Assembly: GCF_003597395.2 (NCBI RefSeq)
Contig: NC_133777.1
Coordinates: 59,830,791-59,894,790, forward strand
Length of the DNA stretch: 64,000 nucleotides
Direction: 5' to 3'
Origin: Chelonoidis abingdonii
Lineage: Eukaryota; Chordata; Testudines; Testudinidae
Under the pieces are notes generated by a model. That model was not told the DNA's origin. It saw nothing but the letters and a program-made list of their open reading frames with translations, and did no database searches. Every line of letters begins with the position of its first letter. Positions within the stretch are counted from its first letter, which is position 1. The translations under genes and the position numbers were made by a program. Below, in pieces: positions 34,596-46,744 of the stretch.

Positions 34596-36987
34596 CTGAT
34601 AGCGTTCCAGTAGGCTGTTGGGCTACTCAGGGTTAAATATTAGACAAAAGGTGAAAAGCCCAATAATAAGATTATATTTGTATCCCAGTCCTAAGATACA
34701 GGTTATGGTCAGATTCCCGAGTACAAACATTATCTCAGTCTAGAATAGTTCAATAAAATATCTGTCACCCTTCCCCATCCCAGCCTACGACCCACACTCT
34801 TGAAAGATATTCTGGGATGGTTACACAAGCAAGTATGAGTTGCATGGTTTAGTTCCTCTACTGCTATTATCAGAGTACTCAACTAGTCCTTTGCTTCCAT
34901 CCAGCTTTTTTCAGGACACTGGTCTGGAGATGCACTCTCCCCTAACTCAGTTGAGTTGACATTTTATAAGAAATGGGTTGTCTGCACAAACTTTATCCTC
35001 TAACAATAGTCATCAGAATGGACTATTTGCAATTTTCTAAAAATCTCACAGCATAGCAAACCAGCCAATTGCACCTCAAAGAAATAAGGGGTGGAGTTGT
35101 GGCACCTCCTCTTAACGAGACTTATTTTTTGGGTGTGGGGGGCAGGTAAATGGGGGCTTACGCAGGGTAGAAAAGTTGGAAGCTGAAGCATCCTTCAGTG
35201 AATTCCAGGGGAGGGAGCTCCGGGTAATTATGCTGATCTTCCTGGTCCCAGTTGGCAGCCAAGTGAAAGGGGAACAACTGGGGTCAGCCTAAGATGCAGG
35301 AACCAGAAGTTCTGGGATGCGCTGGGTAAGGCTTGTGAAATAGCAATGTTATTCACACTATTTGGCAAGACAAGGTTATGTTCTGCTCTCCGTATTACAC
35401 TCACCGACAGGGCTCTTACTTCCTGTTACACAGCCCTCTGTAATCTATCACACCATCAAGCATACATTTGTTTATGGAATATTCATAACCAATCTCCAAC
35501 TAAGCACAGCCATAAATTCAAAGATGACAATACTGCATTCAGAAAAGCTTTCAAATGCTTCAACCCCATCTAAAAAAAGGTGAGAAAAGAAACAAGTTAT
35601 TTATTTTTTGTCTGCCTCTTTCCTTAAGACATTCAAAATTATTTTTCTCACAGAAGTGCACCCCTTTTATAAATAGCAGTCCTCCTTCCACTATGCCTAA
35701 TTTATAACACCTGCTACCCACTCCTCTCAGGGATGTCTTCCCCGATTAACTTCAGGTGGTTACCTCTTGCTTCAGAAAAGCTTTGCCTCTGAGCAAGTAC
35801 TACTTTACTTTCTAAAATGTTATGCTTATGAGTGGACTCTATCTCAACTGAAAAACAAGAGCTATTTTTGTGCTATTGGCAGAAGAATGATCCTCTAAGT
35901 CACGATCAAGAGAAGATTAACAGCATGCATAATATAAAGCAAAATAAAACTTGGTTTCCAGATTCAGAGGGGCCTAAAATACATAAACCTTTATTAAGGA
36001 GTATCATATGACAGAAGCCAGAATCACCGCTTCACTTAATGTTGTGTCAGACTTTCCCTTATAAAACCCGTTTTTCAGGGATTTTCATCATACCTGTAAC
36101 ACTGTGCTTTGGCCTGACACTTGATATAAAAGGTGTCAGCCAAGAGAGGATTAAAAGGCAAAAATTTACAAAACAAAATTAATTTATCAGCTTTTAAAGT
36201 TATATTAGTATTTTTTTTAAACACACATGCACAAATGTACAACTCTTGGGGGTTCTATTTATTTATATGAGTACTTTTGTTACTCAGAATTGGCTTGAAT
36301 TTAAACAGATATTGCGGTCTCAATCAAATTCTATTGCCACATAACACACAAAACATTGTAACTAGCACTGATTGCAGTATTAGCAAAATCATCAATGAAG
36401 AAAACATGGAACATTTAGAAGAGGTCCATCCAAAGTTAAGACATACTAGTGAGGCAAGGGTGGGTGGGGAAACTCACCACACCGCTGATTATCTAATACC
36501 TTCCCTATGGATAAAGTGTCCAATGCTGTCATAGATTAGTATCTTTCTCTGGCACTGAATTCACTTTGAAAAAATTGAAATAAAAAAAAGTCTGGAGATA
36601 CAGGTAGCCTTTAAAGTACATATACATATTTACATATAGTACATGTACATAAAGTACATATACATATATATAATTTTCTGTGTATAATATAAAGGGTGTG
36701 TATACCTATTCATTTTTGCAGTGTGTATATTATATTTTATCTCAGATATTTCTCATGTTCGTTTATTGTGTATTTAGATTTAGATTTTACTTAAGAGAAC
36801 CCACTGTATTATTGGTGGTCTTAGTATTGGGATTTATTCAAGAAATTAGAGATGTGCAGGACTGGTTGACTTAGGTCATACAGTATAACAGACTGACGAA
36901 CGTGCTGAGTTTTTCCTCTTCATTTCTTCTTAGTATTCCTATGAATGCCCCTTTGTACCACCTCACACAATTCCTCCCCCTCCCTGT

Positions 36988-37140
36988 TCAGAGGCAGATT
37001 ACTGTTTTGTGGGGCCCTGGGGCAGAGCAAGTAGGGTCCCTCTCTACCCTTTCCGTCTGCAGCCCCCGACCCCAAGCACTCTTGCTGGGGAGTGGGATCA
37101 GGATGCGGGGGCTATAAGTATTTAGCATTTCCCCCCCAGT
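36988..37140. mobile_element. Possible hAT MITE fragment
   Basis: It begins CAGAGGCAGATTAC and continues GTGGGGCCCTGGGGC, reminiscent of turtle hAT non-autonomous elements. No matching right terminus or target duplication was found, so the assignment is tentative. Confidence 0.3.
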
Positions 37141-37149
37141 AACTTTACT

Positions 37150-37440
37150 TACACCACATTACAACACACACCACAAGGGGCCAAAACATTGGGCGGCACA
37201 CATCACACCACACACACACACACAACCCACACGCCAACCGACTCATCCGCCTCATCACCACAAAATATCAGACATACCCCTACACGTAACGCGTCCTCAC
37301 AGTACCACTTAAATCAGTATGACAGTAAACTTAAACCGCAAAGTAAATATAACTTGAAAGTATTTAAAGTACATAATAAGCCACCCGCACACAATGGAAA
37401 TACAAGATGAGGGAGCAATCGCATCTTATAGTTTTATTGA
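37150..37440. other. Compositionally odd AC-rich patch
   Basis: This A- and C-rich stretch has (CA)n at 37205-37225, several ACACACC runs and scattered CG dinucleotides, unlike the surrounding AT-rich intron. No gene or repeat family is recognised. It could be a degraded simple repeat or poorly corrected sequence. Confidence 0.4.
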
Positions 37441-37659
37441 CAGCAGTTTACAAAGCAGTAAATAGGAAGAGCCATGTGGCACCAGGTAATGGACTGGGGA
37501 AGGCGAATAGTATTAGAGATAAGCATTTACGTGAGCGCGAATACCCACTTCAACAGAACACAGTGTAAGTCGCGAACACTTTCCAAGAGGTGAAAAATAA
37601 CATAATAGACAGGACAGAAATCAGATCTGGAACCGATAAACGAGAGTAGCTGAATCATG

Positions 37660-38815
37660 GAGGAGTGTAAGCCCCTCCTCGTAGTGAGGTGTTAGAAACA
37701 CTCCCAAGGGAGGAGAACCTGCTTGTTAAAGAATGTATAGAAACAACATTCAAGTTTAACTTTGTATTAATCCCAGACCTGGATGGTATCCAAATTTGCA
37801 AATGAACCCTGAAGCTCCAGCAGTTCTCCTTAAGAGATCTGGCCTAGAGAAGTTCTATATATCTGATAGGAATGGCACTAACCTTAAAATCTGCTAATAT
37901 GAATGTGGCAGAGAAAGGACACTGAAGATGATTTAATATAACGCATGGGGCCCTACAGGTTTTTGTATATTGCCATTCCTAATATCTGACTTGCGTCCAT
38001 TTATCCTTTTATGTAGGGATTGTCCAGTTTGGCCGATGTACATAGCAAAGGGATATTGCTGGCACATGATGGCATATATAACATTGGTGGATGTGCAAGT
38101 TAATGAACCAGTGATGATGTAGCTGATCCGGTTAGGTCCTGTGATGAGGCTGCTGGTGTAGATATGTGGACAGAATTGGCATCGAGGTTTGTTGCATGGA
38201 TTGGTTCCTGAGCTAGGAGTTACTATGGTGCGGTGTGCAGTTGCTGGTGAGAATACGTTTCGGATTAGCGGGTTGTCTGTGGCCTAGGACTGGCCTGCCT
38301 CCCAAGGTCTGTGAAAGTGAGAGATCATTGTCCAGAATGGGTTGTAGATCACTGATGATATGTTGGAGAGTTTTAAGCTGAGGACTGTAGGTGATGGACA
38401 GTGGAGTTCTGTTGGTTTCTTTCTTGGGCTTGTCTTGCAGCAGGAGGCTTCTGGGTACATGTCTGGCTTTGCTGAATTGTTTCCTCATTTCCTCGCGCGG
38501 GTATCATAGTTTTGAGACTGCTTGGTGAAGATCTTGTAGGTGTTGATCTTTGTCTGAGGGATTGGAGCAAATGCGGTTATATCTCAGTGCTTGGCTGTAG
38601 ATGGATTGTGTGGTGTGTCCAGGATGGAAGCTGGAGGCATGAAGGTAGGCATAATGGTCGGTGGGTTTTCGGTATAGGGTGGTTTTAACGTGACCGTCAT
38701 TTATTTGTACTGTAGTGTCCACAATTTCAGCAGCTTCCACCCCACCATCAACCTCATCCTGGACCAATCTACATGGGAAGTCCACTTCTTAGACACCATA
38801 GCACAATTGTACAGT
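37660..38815 (-). mobile_element. Penelope-like retroelement with GIY-YIG endonuclease and 5' inversion
   Basis: On the minus strand the reverse transcriptase C-terminus reads DTTVQINDGHVKTTLYRKPT then DHYAYLHASSFHPGHT and, after breaks, SKARHVPRSLLLQD and YSPQLKTLQHIISDLQPIL. A GIY-YIG endonuclease follows with NVIYAIMCQQ, YPFAMYIGQTGQSLHKRING and RKSDI at about 37990-38110. A C-terminal piece resembling W...SGIN lies near 37780. At 38725-38800 the sequence switches strand: the plus strand reads FSSFHPTINLILDQSTWEVH and FLDT, the residues that should precede DTTVQ. This is a 5' inversion of one insertion. Several frameshifts make it inactive. The 3' boundary is approximate. Confidence 0.85.
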
Positions 38816-39344
38816 TTCAACTGTTGGTCATTTTTTGGTATTCCATTTTTGCAGTGCTAGTCTTTTAGCAATTATTAGTGCTCTGCCAAATTTTTTTCAG
38901 ATTTATTTAGCTTTCAGCTAATGTCTATTAGGTTTAAAATTATATGTTTAGCTTGTAACATAATTGTATTTTATAGGAAAAAAATTTAAGTCTACAATTA
39001 AGTTCTGCCCAAAATATCTGGGTACAGGAGCATTCCCAGAGCATGTAAGTTAAGTTAGCACATGCTGAATCACAGTGTCAACATTTGTCTGACTTAACAG
39101 CACCTGTTTTGAACAGGCAGAGACAGGTTCAATGTATGCTCCATATGATTTTCTCATGATTAATCTTAAACAGAAGTCGAAGGAACAGTTTGGTGCACTG
39201 ACTAAAATTTGTTTCCATTGGTTTAATCTTTTTTAAGTCACTTTTCAGTTCCACTATTTGCTTTTGTTGCCTTTCTTTCGACTCATTACAGTTTATCTTT
39301 CTGATAATACTATAATGCCATATGAACTGATGGGATGCCTTTCA

Positions 39345-39548
39345 CCTGGAATGACGTTCTGGTCACCTCTCTTAATAAAGACACAGTAGAGACTGGAGGA
39401 GGTCAGAGATAGGCAATGCAAAGGATTTCAGGACTGGACAGAATTCCTTATGAGGAAAGACTGAAAAATTTTGGACTGTCTAGAGAGAAAATAATTAAGA
39501 AGGAATACATGACAGGGGTACATAAAATAATCAATGTTATAGAGAAGG
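39345..39548 (+). mobile_element. CR1/L2-type LINE fragment
   Basis: Plus-strand reading gives FW-like context, then GLDRIPYEERLKNFGLS and YMTGVHKIINVIEKVD, the equivalent of the RLPYEERLKxLGLFSL...YKIxxG block of CR1-type ORF2. Opposite orientation to the other CR1 pieces. Short and broken. Confidence 0.65.
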
Positions 39549-40375
39549 TAGACTGGGTACTTGTGCTGAGTTCCCCGCAGGGTGCCATTTAGCCCTCTGA
39601 CTCACCAATCTGGGCTCCCTCTCAGCACTATGTTGCTGTGACAAGCTATAGATTGCTTCCAGTCCTACACTTCCACCAATATTCACACAGGCAGGGACAC
39701 ACTCAGCTGCAGTTAAATGCAGGCTGATCAGCCATTGCATGAACCAACAATAGAGAGGCTACAGCCAAAATAACCCCAAGCCCCCCAACATAGGACCCCA
39801 GAGCTGTACCATCCTGCCCCGATCGAAGCCTTGACCAGTATGAATTTATTACCCAGTTCGCCTCTCCCTCAATGTGGAGAGGAATATGCACAATATGCTT
39901 GTGTTCAACCAAGCTGAGATTTTTTTCCCAGACATTTCACTTACAGGCACACTGTACTGCACTGGATTTGCAGCTTGGGCTCCCCACCCCCATTTCAAGT
40001 CCTTTTCTTTCAGAGCTTCTCTTAGGTGTTTAGTTGTAGGGGAGCTAACAACAACAGATGATGTCACTCCCTGCCTTATATAGCTTTACCATATGGCAGG
40101 AACCCTTTCTTCAAAAACAGTTCCCAGCCTAGTCTGTGAAAAAATACAGGTACCCAGAATGGAGTCCAGAGACATGTGGTCTATCACATGGCCTTGCAGA
40201 GTCATAGCGGCCATTGCTTACTGGCTGGTTGAAATATCCACAGGAAGGTTTACCAAGTGGGGGATAAGCTTCTCCTAGGGCCTATTGTTTTCCCTGATGG
40301 CTCATTTCCCTGAATGGGCCCTTCACAACCAGCTATTGAGACTGGAAGCATCTTGCCTAGTGGGTGTCACCCAGG

Positions 40376-40546
40376 TACACATGGGCCACAGGGAAGTGCT
40401 GGCTACTACTTCCCACAGCCCCCATTGTCTGAGAACGGCGAACCACGGCCACTGGGAGCTGCAGGCGTGCAAATGTAAACAAACTGTCCGTCAGCCAGCC
40501 AGTGGATTACTCTGATGAGCCACGGGCCACAGGTTGCCCACCACTG
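40376..40546 (-). mobile_element. hAT-Charlie-like MITE fragment
   Basis: Read on the minus strand it starts CAGTGGTGGGCAACCTGTGG, the Charlie-type terminus, and continues with a GC-rich body containing CAGTTTGTTTAC and CTCCCAGTGGCCGTGGTTCG. The same body occurs at 59538-59720. The far terminus was not found. Confidence 0.75.
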
Positions 40547-40689
40547 CTCTAGTCAAAGAATACTGGATCAGACAAACACTAGTGTCAATGTAACGAGATG
40601 CCCAAGAATGAACAAAGTATTTCAGGTGTAGCTGTGCCAAAGCCATATAGGATTATAACCCCTCTGTCCTTGTTACATGATGTCTGTGC

Positions 40690-40935
40690 CTATGCAGACC
40701 AAGGCTATGCAGCTGCACTACTGTAAGCTCTCTAGTGTAGTCGCTCTAAGCTGACGGGAGAGAGCTCTGACTTAATTAAACAACCCCCAATAAAAAGCAT
40801 CAGCTATGATGGCAGGAGATGCTCCCTCGCCAACATAGCGCTGTCCACATTGTCCGTTAGGTCGATGTAACTTACGTCACTCAGAGGTGTGGCATAAATT
40901 ATACCAACATAAGTAGTAGTATAGACATAGCCTAC
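40690..40935. mobile_element. MITE-like element with palindromic subterminal blocks
   Basis: The body contains TAAGCTGACGGGAGAGAGCTC, GGAGATGCTCCCTCGCC, CATAGCGCTGTC and AGGTCGATGTAACTTACGTC, the conserved blocks of an abundant turtle inverted-repeat element. The right end reads GTATAGACATAGCC, resembling in complement the GGCTATGTCTAC terminus at 17604. The left terminus is degraded. Confidence 0.6.
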
Positions 40936-41089
40936 AACAACTTTTTCAGAAGTTCACATACAAGTTTAAAGAAGACTGAATTATATCCAAGCAATAAAAT
41001 TGTCCATAAGCACATTTTGAACAGAAATGTGTTGCTAATTTTCTTCCCTCCTATCATTAGTTCATTTTTGAGCATCACCTTTGCTGCTA

Positions 41090-41830
41090 GTCACTATGGC
41101 AAAAATTAGACCTAACTTGCTGTCCACAGTCACCTGCATCTTTCACTTCTTCTGCTTCTCATATTTCTTCAAGTTATAAAGCATGTATGTTTCAGATAAT
41201 GTTTTCTCAAACATATGATCTTGCATTTTCCATTTATGTGAGTAAATCTCATTGAATTTTCTGGCTCTATTTCTAACAATTTCTGTGTTCTCACTTCCCA
41301 ATTTTCATATTATCTCCAAATTTCATTAACATACTGCTTACTCTTTCTTCCAGTTCTTTAAAAAAATACTAAGACTAGACTCAATAAATTACTGGAGAAC
41401 CCAATAAATTCTCAGTTTGAAACAGTATTTCTTGTTTCTCATTGTTCTCTTGTTCCTCAATTTTTCAATAGTTTTTAGTTTTATGACAATGTATAAAACC
41501 AAGCCAGACTGACTTAGTCTGAGGATAAAATACCATGAAACACACTATGTATCTGATATTTTATTAAAATCTATATATTGTCTGATTTCTGTTCATCTAC
41601 TAATTTTGTATTTCTGAGGAAAAAAATAGTTTTTATTGCAAGTTTTCTTTGAGCATGTGTTATTTCTCATAGTTATCCTCTAGAGGATTATTCCTCCAGT
41701 ACATTGATCCTCTCTAGTTCAGCCTGAATTTTCAAAAATAAATTGACAATATTTCAAAAAACTGTTTAATTTCCTTAATAAACAAAGAATGATGTTAAGC
41801 CAAGTAGTATAATTCCAAATTTTCCAATTT
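41090..41830 (-). mobile_element. Ancient CR1/L3-type LINE remnant
   Basis: On the plus strand the sequence follows the antisense of CR1-type reverse transcriptase at low identity: TATTATCTCCAAATTTCATT then AACATACTG and TTCTTCCAGTTCTTTAAAAA correspond to the GTxATCxGCAAATTT...TTCCAGATCATTAA block of better copies (compare 34080-34130). ACTAATTTTGTA near 41598 also fits. It is very degraded, with approximate limits. Confidence 0.5.
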
Positions 41831-42363
41831 TTTCCTTAGCAATTCTTCATGAATAGTTATTTTTACAAAGTACTGACTACTAGAGCTGAGTGAAGTAGTA
41901 ATTTTTCAGTTTGGTAACTGAAGCAGAAAAATTCAAAAACATTTCTGTGTCAGGTCAAGCTAAATGTTTTGTTCTACTCAAAACAATTTTTGTTTTATTT
42001 TTTATTTTCTGCCTCTCACATTTTTAAAATATATCTAAATTACTGAACAAAATATCATTTTCAAACGAAGTAAAAATGTTTTATTTCTAAAATATCAAAA
42101 GAAAAAGTTACTTACCTTGTGCAGCAACAGCTGTTCTTTGAGATGTGTCCCCCTATGCGTGCTCCACTACAGGTGCGTCTGCATCCTTGCGCTGCTGATC
42201 AGAGAACTTCGATAATAGTGTCTGTTGGGCCTGCACATGCGCTGTCTCTGCTTGTGTTGTGCCATAAGGCTAGCCAGCACTCGTGGGCTAACCATCCTCA
42301 GTTCCTTCTCTACTATAGAGTCAGAGCGAGAACTCTGAAGTAGAAGGGAGGACAATAGGTAGT

Positions 42364-42478
42364 GGAGCACTCATACAGGGACACATATCGAAGAATCATC
42401 GTTATTGCAGAAGATGAGTAACAACTTCTTCTTCGAGTACTGTCCCTATGGGTGCCCCACCGTAGATGACTCCCGAGT
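42364..42478. repeat. DIRS internal complementary region
   Basis: The first half complements the extreme left end of the element: GTTACTCATCTTCTGCAATA in complement against GTTACTTACCTTGTGCAGCA. The second half (TTCTTCTTCGAGTACTGTCC) mirrors the extreme right end. A junction of both ends located internally is diagnostic of DIRS elements. Confidence 0.88.
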
Positions 42479-42519
42479 AGTAACCCCCTTGGAGGGCTGG
42501 GATTTCAGAGTCGCGTTAA

Positions 42520-42864
42520 TCACAGATGACAGTACTGTGGAGCCAAAGATGGCAGCAGAGGCAGAGTCCCCAGTGACTGGATAATGTTCTTTGAAGGTGT
42601 GGACTGACACCCACTTTGCCACTCTGCAGATCTTTGAGATGGGAATGTCCTTGAGGAGAGCGACAGATGAGAGATTGATCTAATGGAATGTGTACAGATC
42701 AAGTCCAGAGGGATCATGTTACGAATCTGATAGAACTGTCTGATGCAATTTGAGACCCACCTGGATAGTCTTTGGGCTGATATCGCTGAGCCCTTATGTC
42801 TTTCCGCCATAGAGAGAAATAGGGGACTTCCTGAAGGCCTTTGTCCTATCAAGGTAGAATGCAA
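42520..42864 (-). pseudogene. DIRS tyrosine recombinase C-terminal remnant
   Basis: The 114-codon open frame contains ISAQRLSRWVSNCIRQFY and THSIRSIS, matching the RLSRWV and HxxR box regions of DIRS tyrosine recombinases, which integrate the circular DNA intermediate. The catalytic tyrosine region that follows HxxR is frame-shifted away, and the N-terminal half is missing. It is non-functional. Confidence 0.82.
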
Positions 42865-43084
42865 GTATGGCCTCCCTAATGTCTCAGTGAGGCTTGGGGT
42901 AGAAGGTGAATAGACTGATTCATGTGAAACTAAATCACTTCAGGGACGAAACTTGGATGCAGTCAGTGTGTAACCCTATGAGGGAAGAATACTGTGTACA
43001 GGTGATGCACCATCAGAACTGCTATTTCCCCTATTCTAGCCAAGGTAATTGCAACCAGAAAGATCGTTTTCATCTATAGGTATA

Positions 43085-43506
43085 TTAATGAACAGGTAAC
43101 CACACGTTCAAAGGGCGATCTGGCTCCTCCAGGGTGGTTGATACAATATATGCTATTTTGTTCATCAGGACCTTTATATGTGACCCTGTTATCAGCAGGA
43201 GGAAACTGGAGCAGGTGTTCCTGACTGCTCTCAGCTCGAGAAGATTGATGTGCAGGGAGATCTTTGCAAGCAACGATTTGCCTTGCATTGTGAGACTGTT
43301 TAAAATGTGCACCCCCATCCTAAAAGGGATGTGTCTGTGGTAAGCAGTGATGAAGGGGGTCCCTTTGCATACATTGGCCAGTTTCTTCCACCAGGCCAGG
43401 GAGTTCTTGATTCTGGTGGGTAGTGACGGCGGTTTTTTCCAGACTGTCCCTGTTCTGTTAACTGAGCTGAACCACGGCTGTAGGCATCACATGTGAAGTC
43501 TGGCAC
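43085..43506 (-). pseudogene. DIRS RNase H remnant
   Basis: Two overlapping frames read TTDTSLLGWGCTF (the RNase H opening, DxSxxGWG) and HINLLELRAVRNTCSSF (the Glu-containing helix), then a decayed TDN-like stretch near 43150. They degrade the RNA strand of the DNA/RNA hybrid in active elements. A frame break separates the two parts. Confidence 0.8.
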
Positions 43507-43519
43507 ATGGAGTCACCAC

Positions 43520-43918
43520 CATGCAAGCTGCCATATGCCCCAGGAGCTAGAGACAGATTCTGGCTGGCACTTGAGGGCTGCACTGAGCTGTGTCTATAAG
43601 CGATACCAGGGATAAAAATCTGTCCTGAAGTAGGAAGGCTTTGTCCTGTAGTGTATCTAGGTCAGCACCTATGAATTCTGGGGATTACACTGGCATGAGG
43701 GTCGACTGAGAGAACTGTGGAAAATATTCTCAGAGCTGACAAAATCTGAAGGGGAGGATCCTGTATTGGTAGTGGTCATGCCCCAGAGTAAACTTGAGGA
43801 AACGTCTGTGAGACGGTAATGCTGACAAGTGAAAGTAGGCATCTTGTAGGTCAAGGGCCAAAAACCAGTCTCCCTGTTCCATTGATGGAATGATTGTTGA
43901 TAGGGTGACCATCTTCAA
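43520..43918 (-). pseudogene. DIRS reverse transcriptase remnant lacking the YLDD block
   Basis: The frame at 43730-43918 reads GDWFLALDLQDAYFHLSALP then SHRRFLKFTLGHDHYQYR and ILPF, which contains the first catalytic Asp (LDLxDAYFH) and the palm of DIRS reverse transcriptases. Downstream it passes straight to FIGADLDTLQDKAFLLQDRF and LLGHMAACMVV, residues that normally follow the catalytic YLDD motif by about 40 positions. The segment with YLDD is therefore deleted, between roughly 43680 and 43740. The enzyme is dead. Confidence 0.85.
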
Positions 43919-44153
43919 CTGCTGAGCTTTGACAATCTTGTTGAGAGCTCTGAGGTCCAGGCTGGGTCTCCAACATCCTTTCCTTTTGGATATTATTAAG
44001 TAATGAGAATAGAACCCCTTGCCTCACAGATGCTTAGGTCTGTGGCTCTTAACTGCAGGAGTTGATCTATCTCCTGCGACAGTAGACTCTTGTGAGAAGG
44101 GTCCTTGAAGAGGGGCAGGGAGGGGTGTTGTGGAGAGCGTAGGGAGCTGAAGT

Positions 44154-44393
44154 CAGGGGTGGCTCCAAGCTCCAGCGCAGCAAGCGCGCGCCTGGGGCAG
44201 CATGCTGGTCGCCATGACAGCGGCAGTCAGGTAGCCTTCGGCAGCATGCCTGCAGGAGGTCCTCCGGTCCCATGGTTTCAGCAGCAATTCGGCGGAGAGT
44301 ACTCCGACGCCAGACCAGCAGATCACCCGCAGAAGTGCCACTGAATCTGCCTGACTGCCGTGCTTGGGGCAGCAAAAACCAGAGCCGCTCCTG
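44154..44393. mobile_element. hAT MITE (240 bp) nested in the DIRS element
   Basis: Imperfect terminal inverted repeats CAGGGGTGGCTCC and, in complement, CAGGAGCGGCTCTGG enclose a GC-rich body. Flanks GCTGAAGT (44146-44153) and GGTGATGT (44394-44401) agree at 6 of 8 bases, consistent with an aged 8-bp duplication. Related in type, not obviously in body, to the 34160 element. Confidence 0.82.
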
Positions 44394-45177
44394 GGTGATG
44401 TGGATGCAATAGCAGGATCTGATGATTTCTAGGACTCATTTGTCCGATGTTATGCGCTCCCAGGCACTGCAGAACGTTGCCAAATGGTGGCCACCAAATA
44501 GGTGTGTGGTCACAGGTAATATAGTGGGGTGTGGTCTCACAGCGCCTCGACCTGCCCATCGAAAGTGATGATTAGGGGCAGGTGGTTGGGTTGATGACTG
44601 GGAACCAGAATTCCAAATTGAGAAACTTCCCTTTTTCCTCTGGTACCATCATTTCCATAGTGCCGTTGTAATGGGAATTCCGATGAATAAGGCCCCTGTT
44701 GTTATTGAGGGCTAAAGTGTCTCGGCCCTGGAATCCTTCACGGAGTGGATAGAGAGTCAGTTTTCTCGGCAAAGAGCTTCACCCCTTCAAACGGGAGGTC
44801 TTCCACTGTGATCTGCACCTCCTTCAGAAAAGCCAAAAGGTGGAGCTGCAACACTCATCTCATCACCACAGCCTTAGAGATGGTCCTGGCAGCTGTCTTG
44901 GTGGCATCGAGGGCTGACTGAAAAGCTGTTTTTGCCACCAGTTGCCCTTCCTGAATGACAACGTTGAAGGAATCCTGGGAGCTCTCTGGTGGTTTATCAA
45001 TAAAGTCCTATAATGTATTGAAATTCATGTAGTCAAATTTCACTGTGAGCACGTGATAATTGGCTATTCAAAACCATAAGATGGCAAAGGAATAAGCCTT
45101 CCTACCAAAGAGATCAAAACACTTACAATCTCTTTTGTAGGGTGTTTTCTTAGAGTGGTATTGTCGGCAACGTGAGT

Positions 45178-45609
45178 TCACAGCGTCCACCATGATGGAA
45201 TTGGGCAGGTAAATAGAAACTCTGATTCATTTGTGGGAACAAAATATTTTTTGTCCACCCACTTGCATGTTGAGGCCACCGAAGTTGGGGTTTGCCACAC
45301 CATCTTAGGTGAATCTAGGATGGCCTCATTGATTGGGAGGGCAATTTTGGAAGTAGTTGAGACATGGACGATATTTATAAGCTGGTGGTGTGTATCTTTA
45401 ACCTTCTCCAATGGTATGTAAAGGGTGTCTGCCACTCTCTTTGCCAGCTCTTGGAACAAGCAGAAATCATCCACCATGGAAAGTGGTGATGGCATGATCA
45501 CTTCATCTGGTGAGGAAGAGTATATGGCCTTGAGTGTGACCACCTCCTCTGTGTCCAACAGTTGCTTCTCCACTTCTTGGGGTTCTGAGACAAGTGATGT
45601 TGTAGTCAA
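45178..45609 (-). pseudogene. DIRS gag-like open frame
   Basis: This is the best preserved frame of the element, 143 codons. It contains SSSPDEVIMPSP, DDFCLFQELAKRVADTLYIP, then KIALPINEAILDSPKMVWQT and CKWVDKKYFVPTNESEFLFT. This is the conserved C-terminal part of the DIRS ORF1 (gag-like, nucleic-acid-binding) protein of turtles and other vertebrates. Upstream gag sequence continues in broken frames to about 46620, with a Cys-rich patch near 46500-46600. Confidence 0.85.
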
Positions 45610-46744
45610 GGGGGCATGCCTGGGAGGTTCTCAGGCGATGCTCGGTGCCCTCAAGGAAGGCTGGTAGTGCACCACAGAGGGGTCCAAGTATGGCCATTGC
45701 GCTGGCATAGGGCCTGGTGGAGGTTCCCACTGGTGCCCATACAAAGATGATGGCGTTGCCATCTGGTGGTCCATTCCTGAATGCTGTTGATATTAGGTCC
45801 CATATGGAGATTGAGAGGAATATAGAGAAACCCAGTCCGGCTCGTTGTCTGATCCCTCACTCAACATCGGAAGGGCATGGCATGATTGTGGGGAAATACC
45901 GTTTGATCGGCAATGGCTAGGTGCCATGATCCCTGTACTGAGGGGAACAGAGTTGGGAGCTTTCAACACAGACACTGGTCTGATGGAATTCTGCTGGTAC
46001 TGAGCATCCCAGTGTCGGTGGCAGTGCTGGGGACCTCACCTGTACCACTCTGTGAGGGATGGGGCGATGCCGCTGGCAGTACCGATGACAGCTTGCATAA
46101 GAGGAGCGTCTTAGAGCGTTTGTCCTTGTCTTTTTGTACCGAAGATTCAGTGCCCGTCACCAAAGGTTCTGTAGGCCTAGCAACAGTACCAGACACTGAC
46201 GGTCGCCATGAGACGTAGGTGCTGGATGATCTCAGTGCTAGTGGTGCTGAGGATACCGAGCAAGATGGTGATTGCCTTTAGCTATCCCTGGGCTCACTGA
46301 GAGGACTTCCCGCTCTCTTTTTTGATGTGTGAGAGGAATCTGCAAAGTTGAAGGTTGAGGGGAAGACTCACACCCGGCAAAGGGCTGAGGTGGGAGAGCC
46401 TCCTCCATAAAGATGATTTTCTGGTGGGGTGCTCTATCCTTGCAGGATCTCTGTCAGAGCTGCTGGCAGAGGGAACACTACTGTTGGATGTGTTACTTGC
46501 CAAGGCAGTGAATGCACTGGGAGTGCTTGTCCGCAACCGGAATCACCTTGCTGCAAGTGCGACACTTCTTGAAGTCTGGAGAACAGGGCATACCCTTGTC
46601 CAGGTGGGTCCTCTCTAATGAGGGTCGACACAAGAACAGTCTTTTCTTTCTTGTTTTTGTTGTTGCTCTCAAGGTCTAGCCAAATAAAAGTCAAAAAGTG
46701 GCTAAAGGGTTTCTAAAAACTGAAGATTAACAACTGAAAAGGAG

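Noticed and set aside
39555..40370. Possible LTR
   Set aside because: I could not find a TG...CA pair, a target duplication or a primer-binding site, so it is left unclassified.
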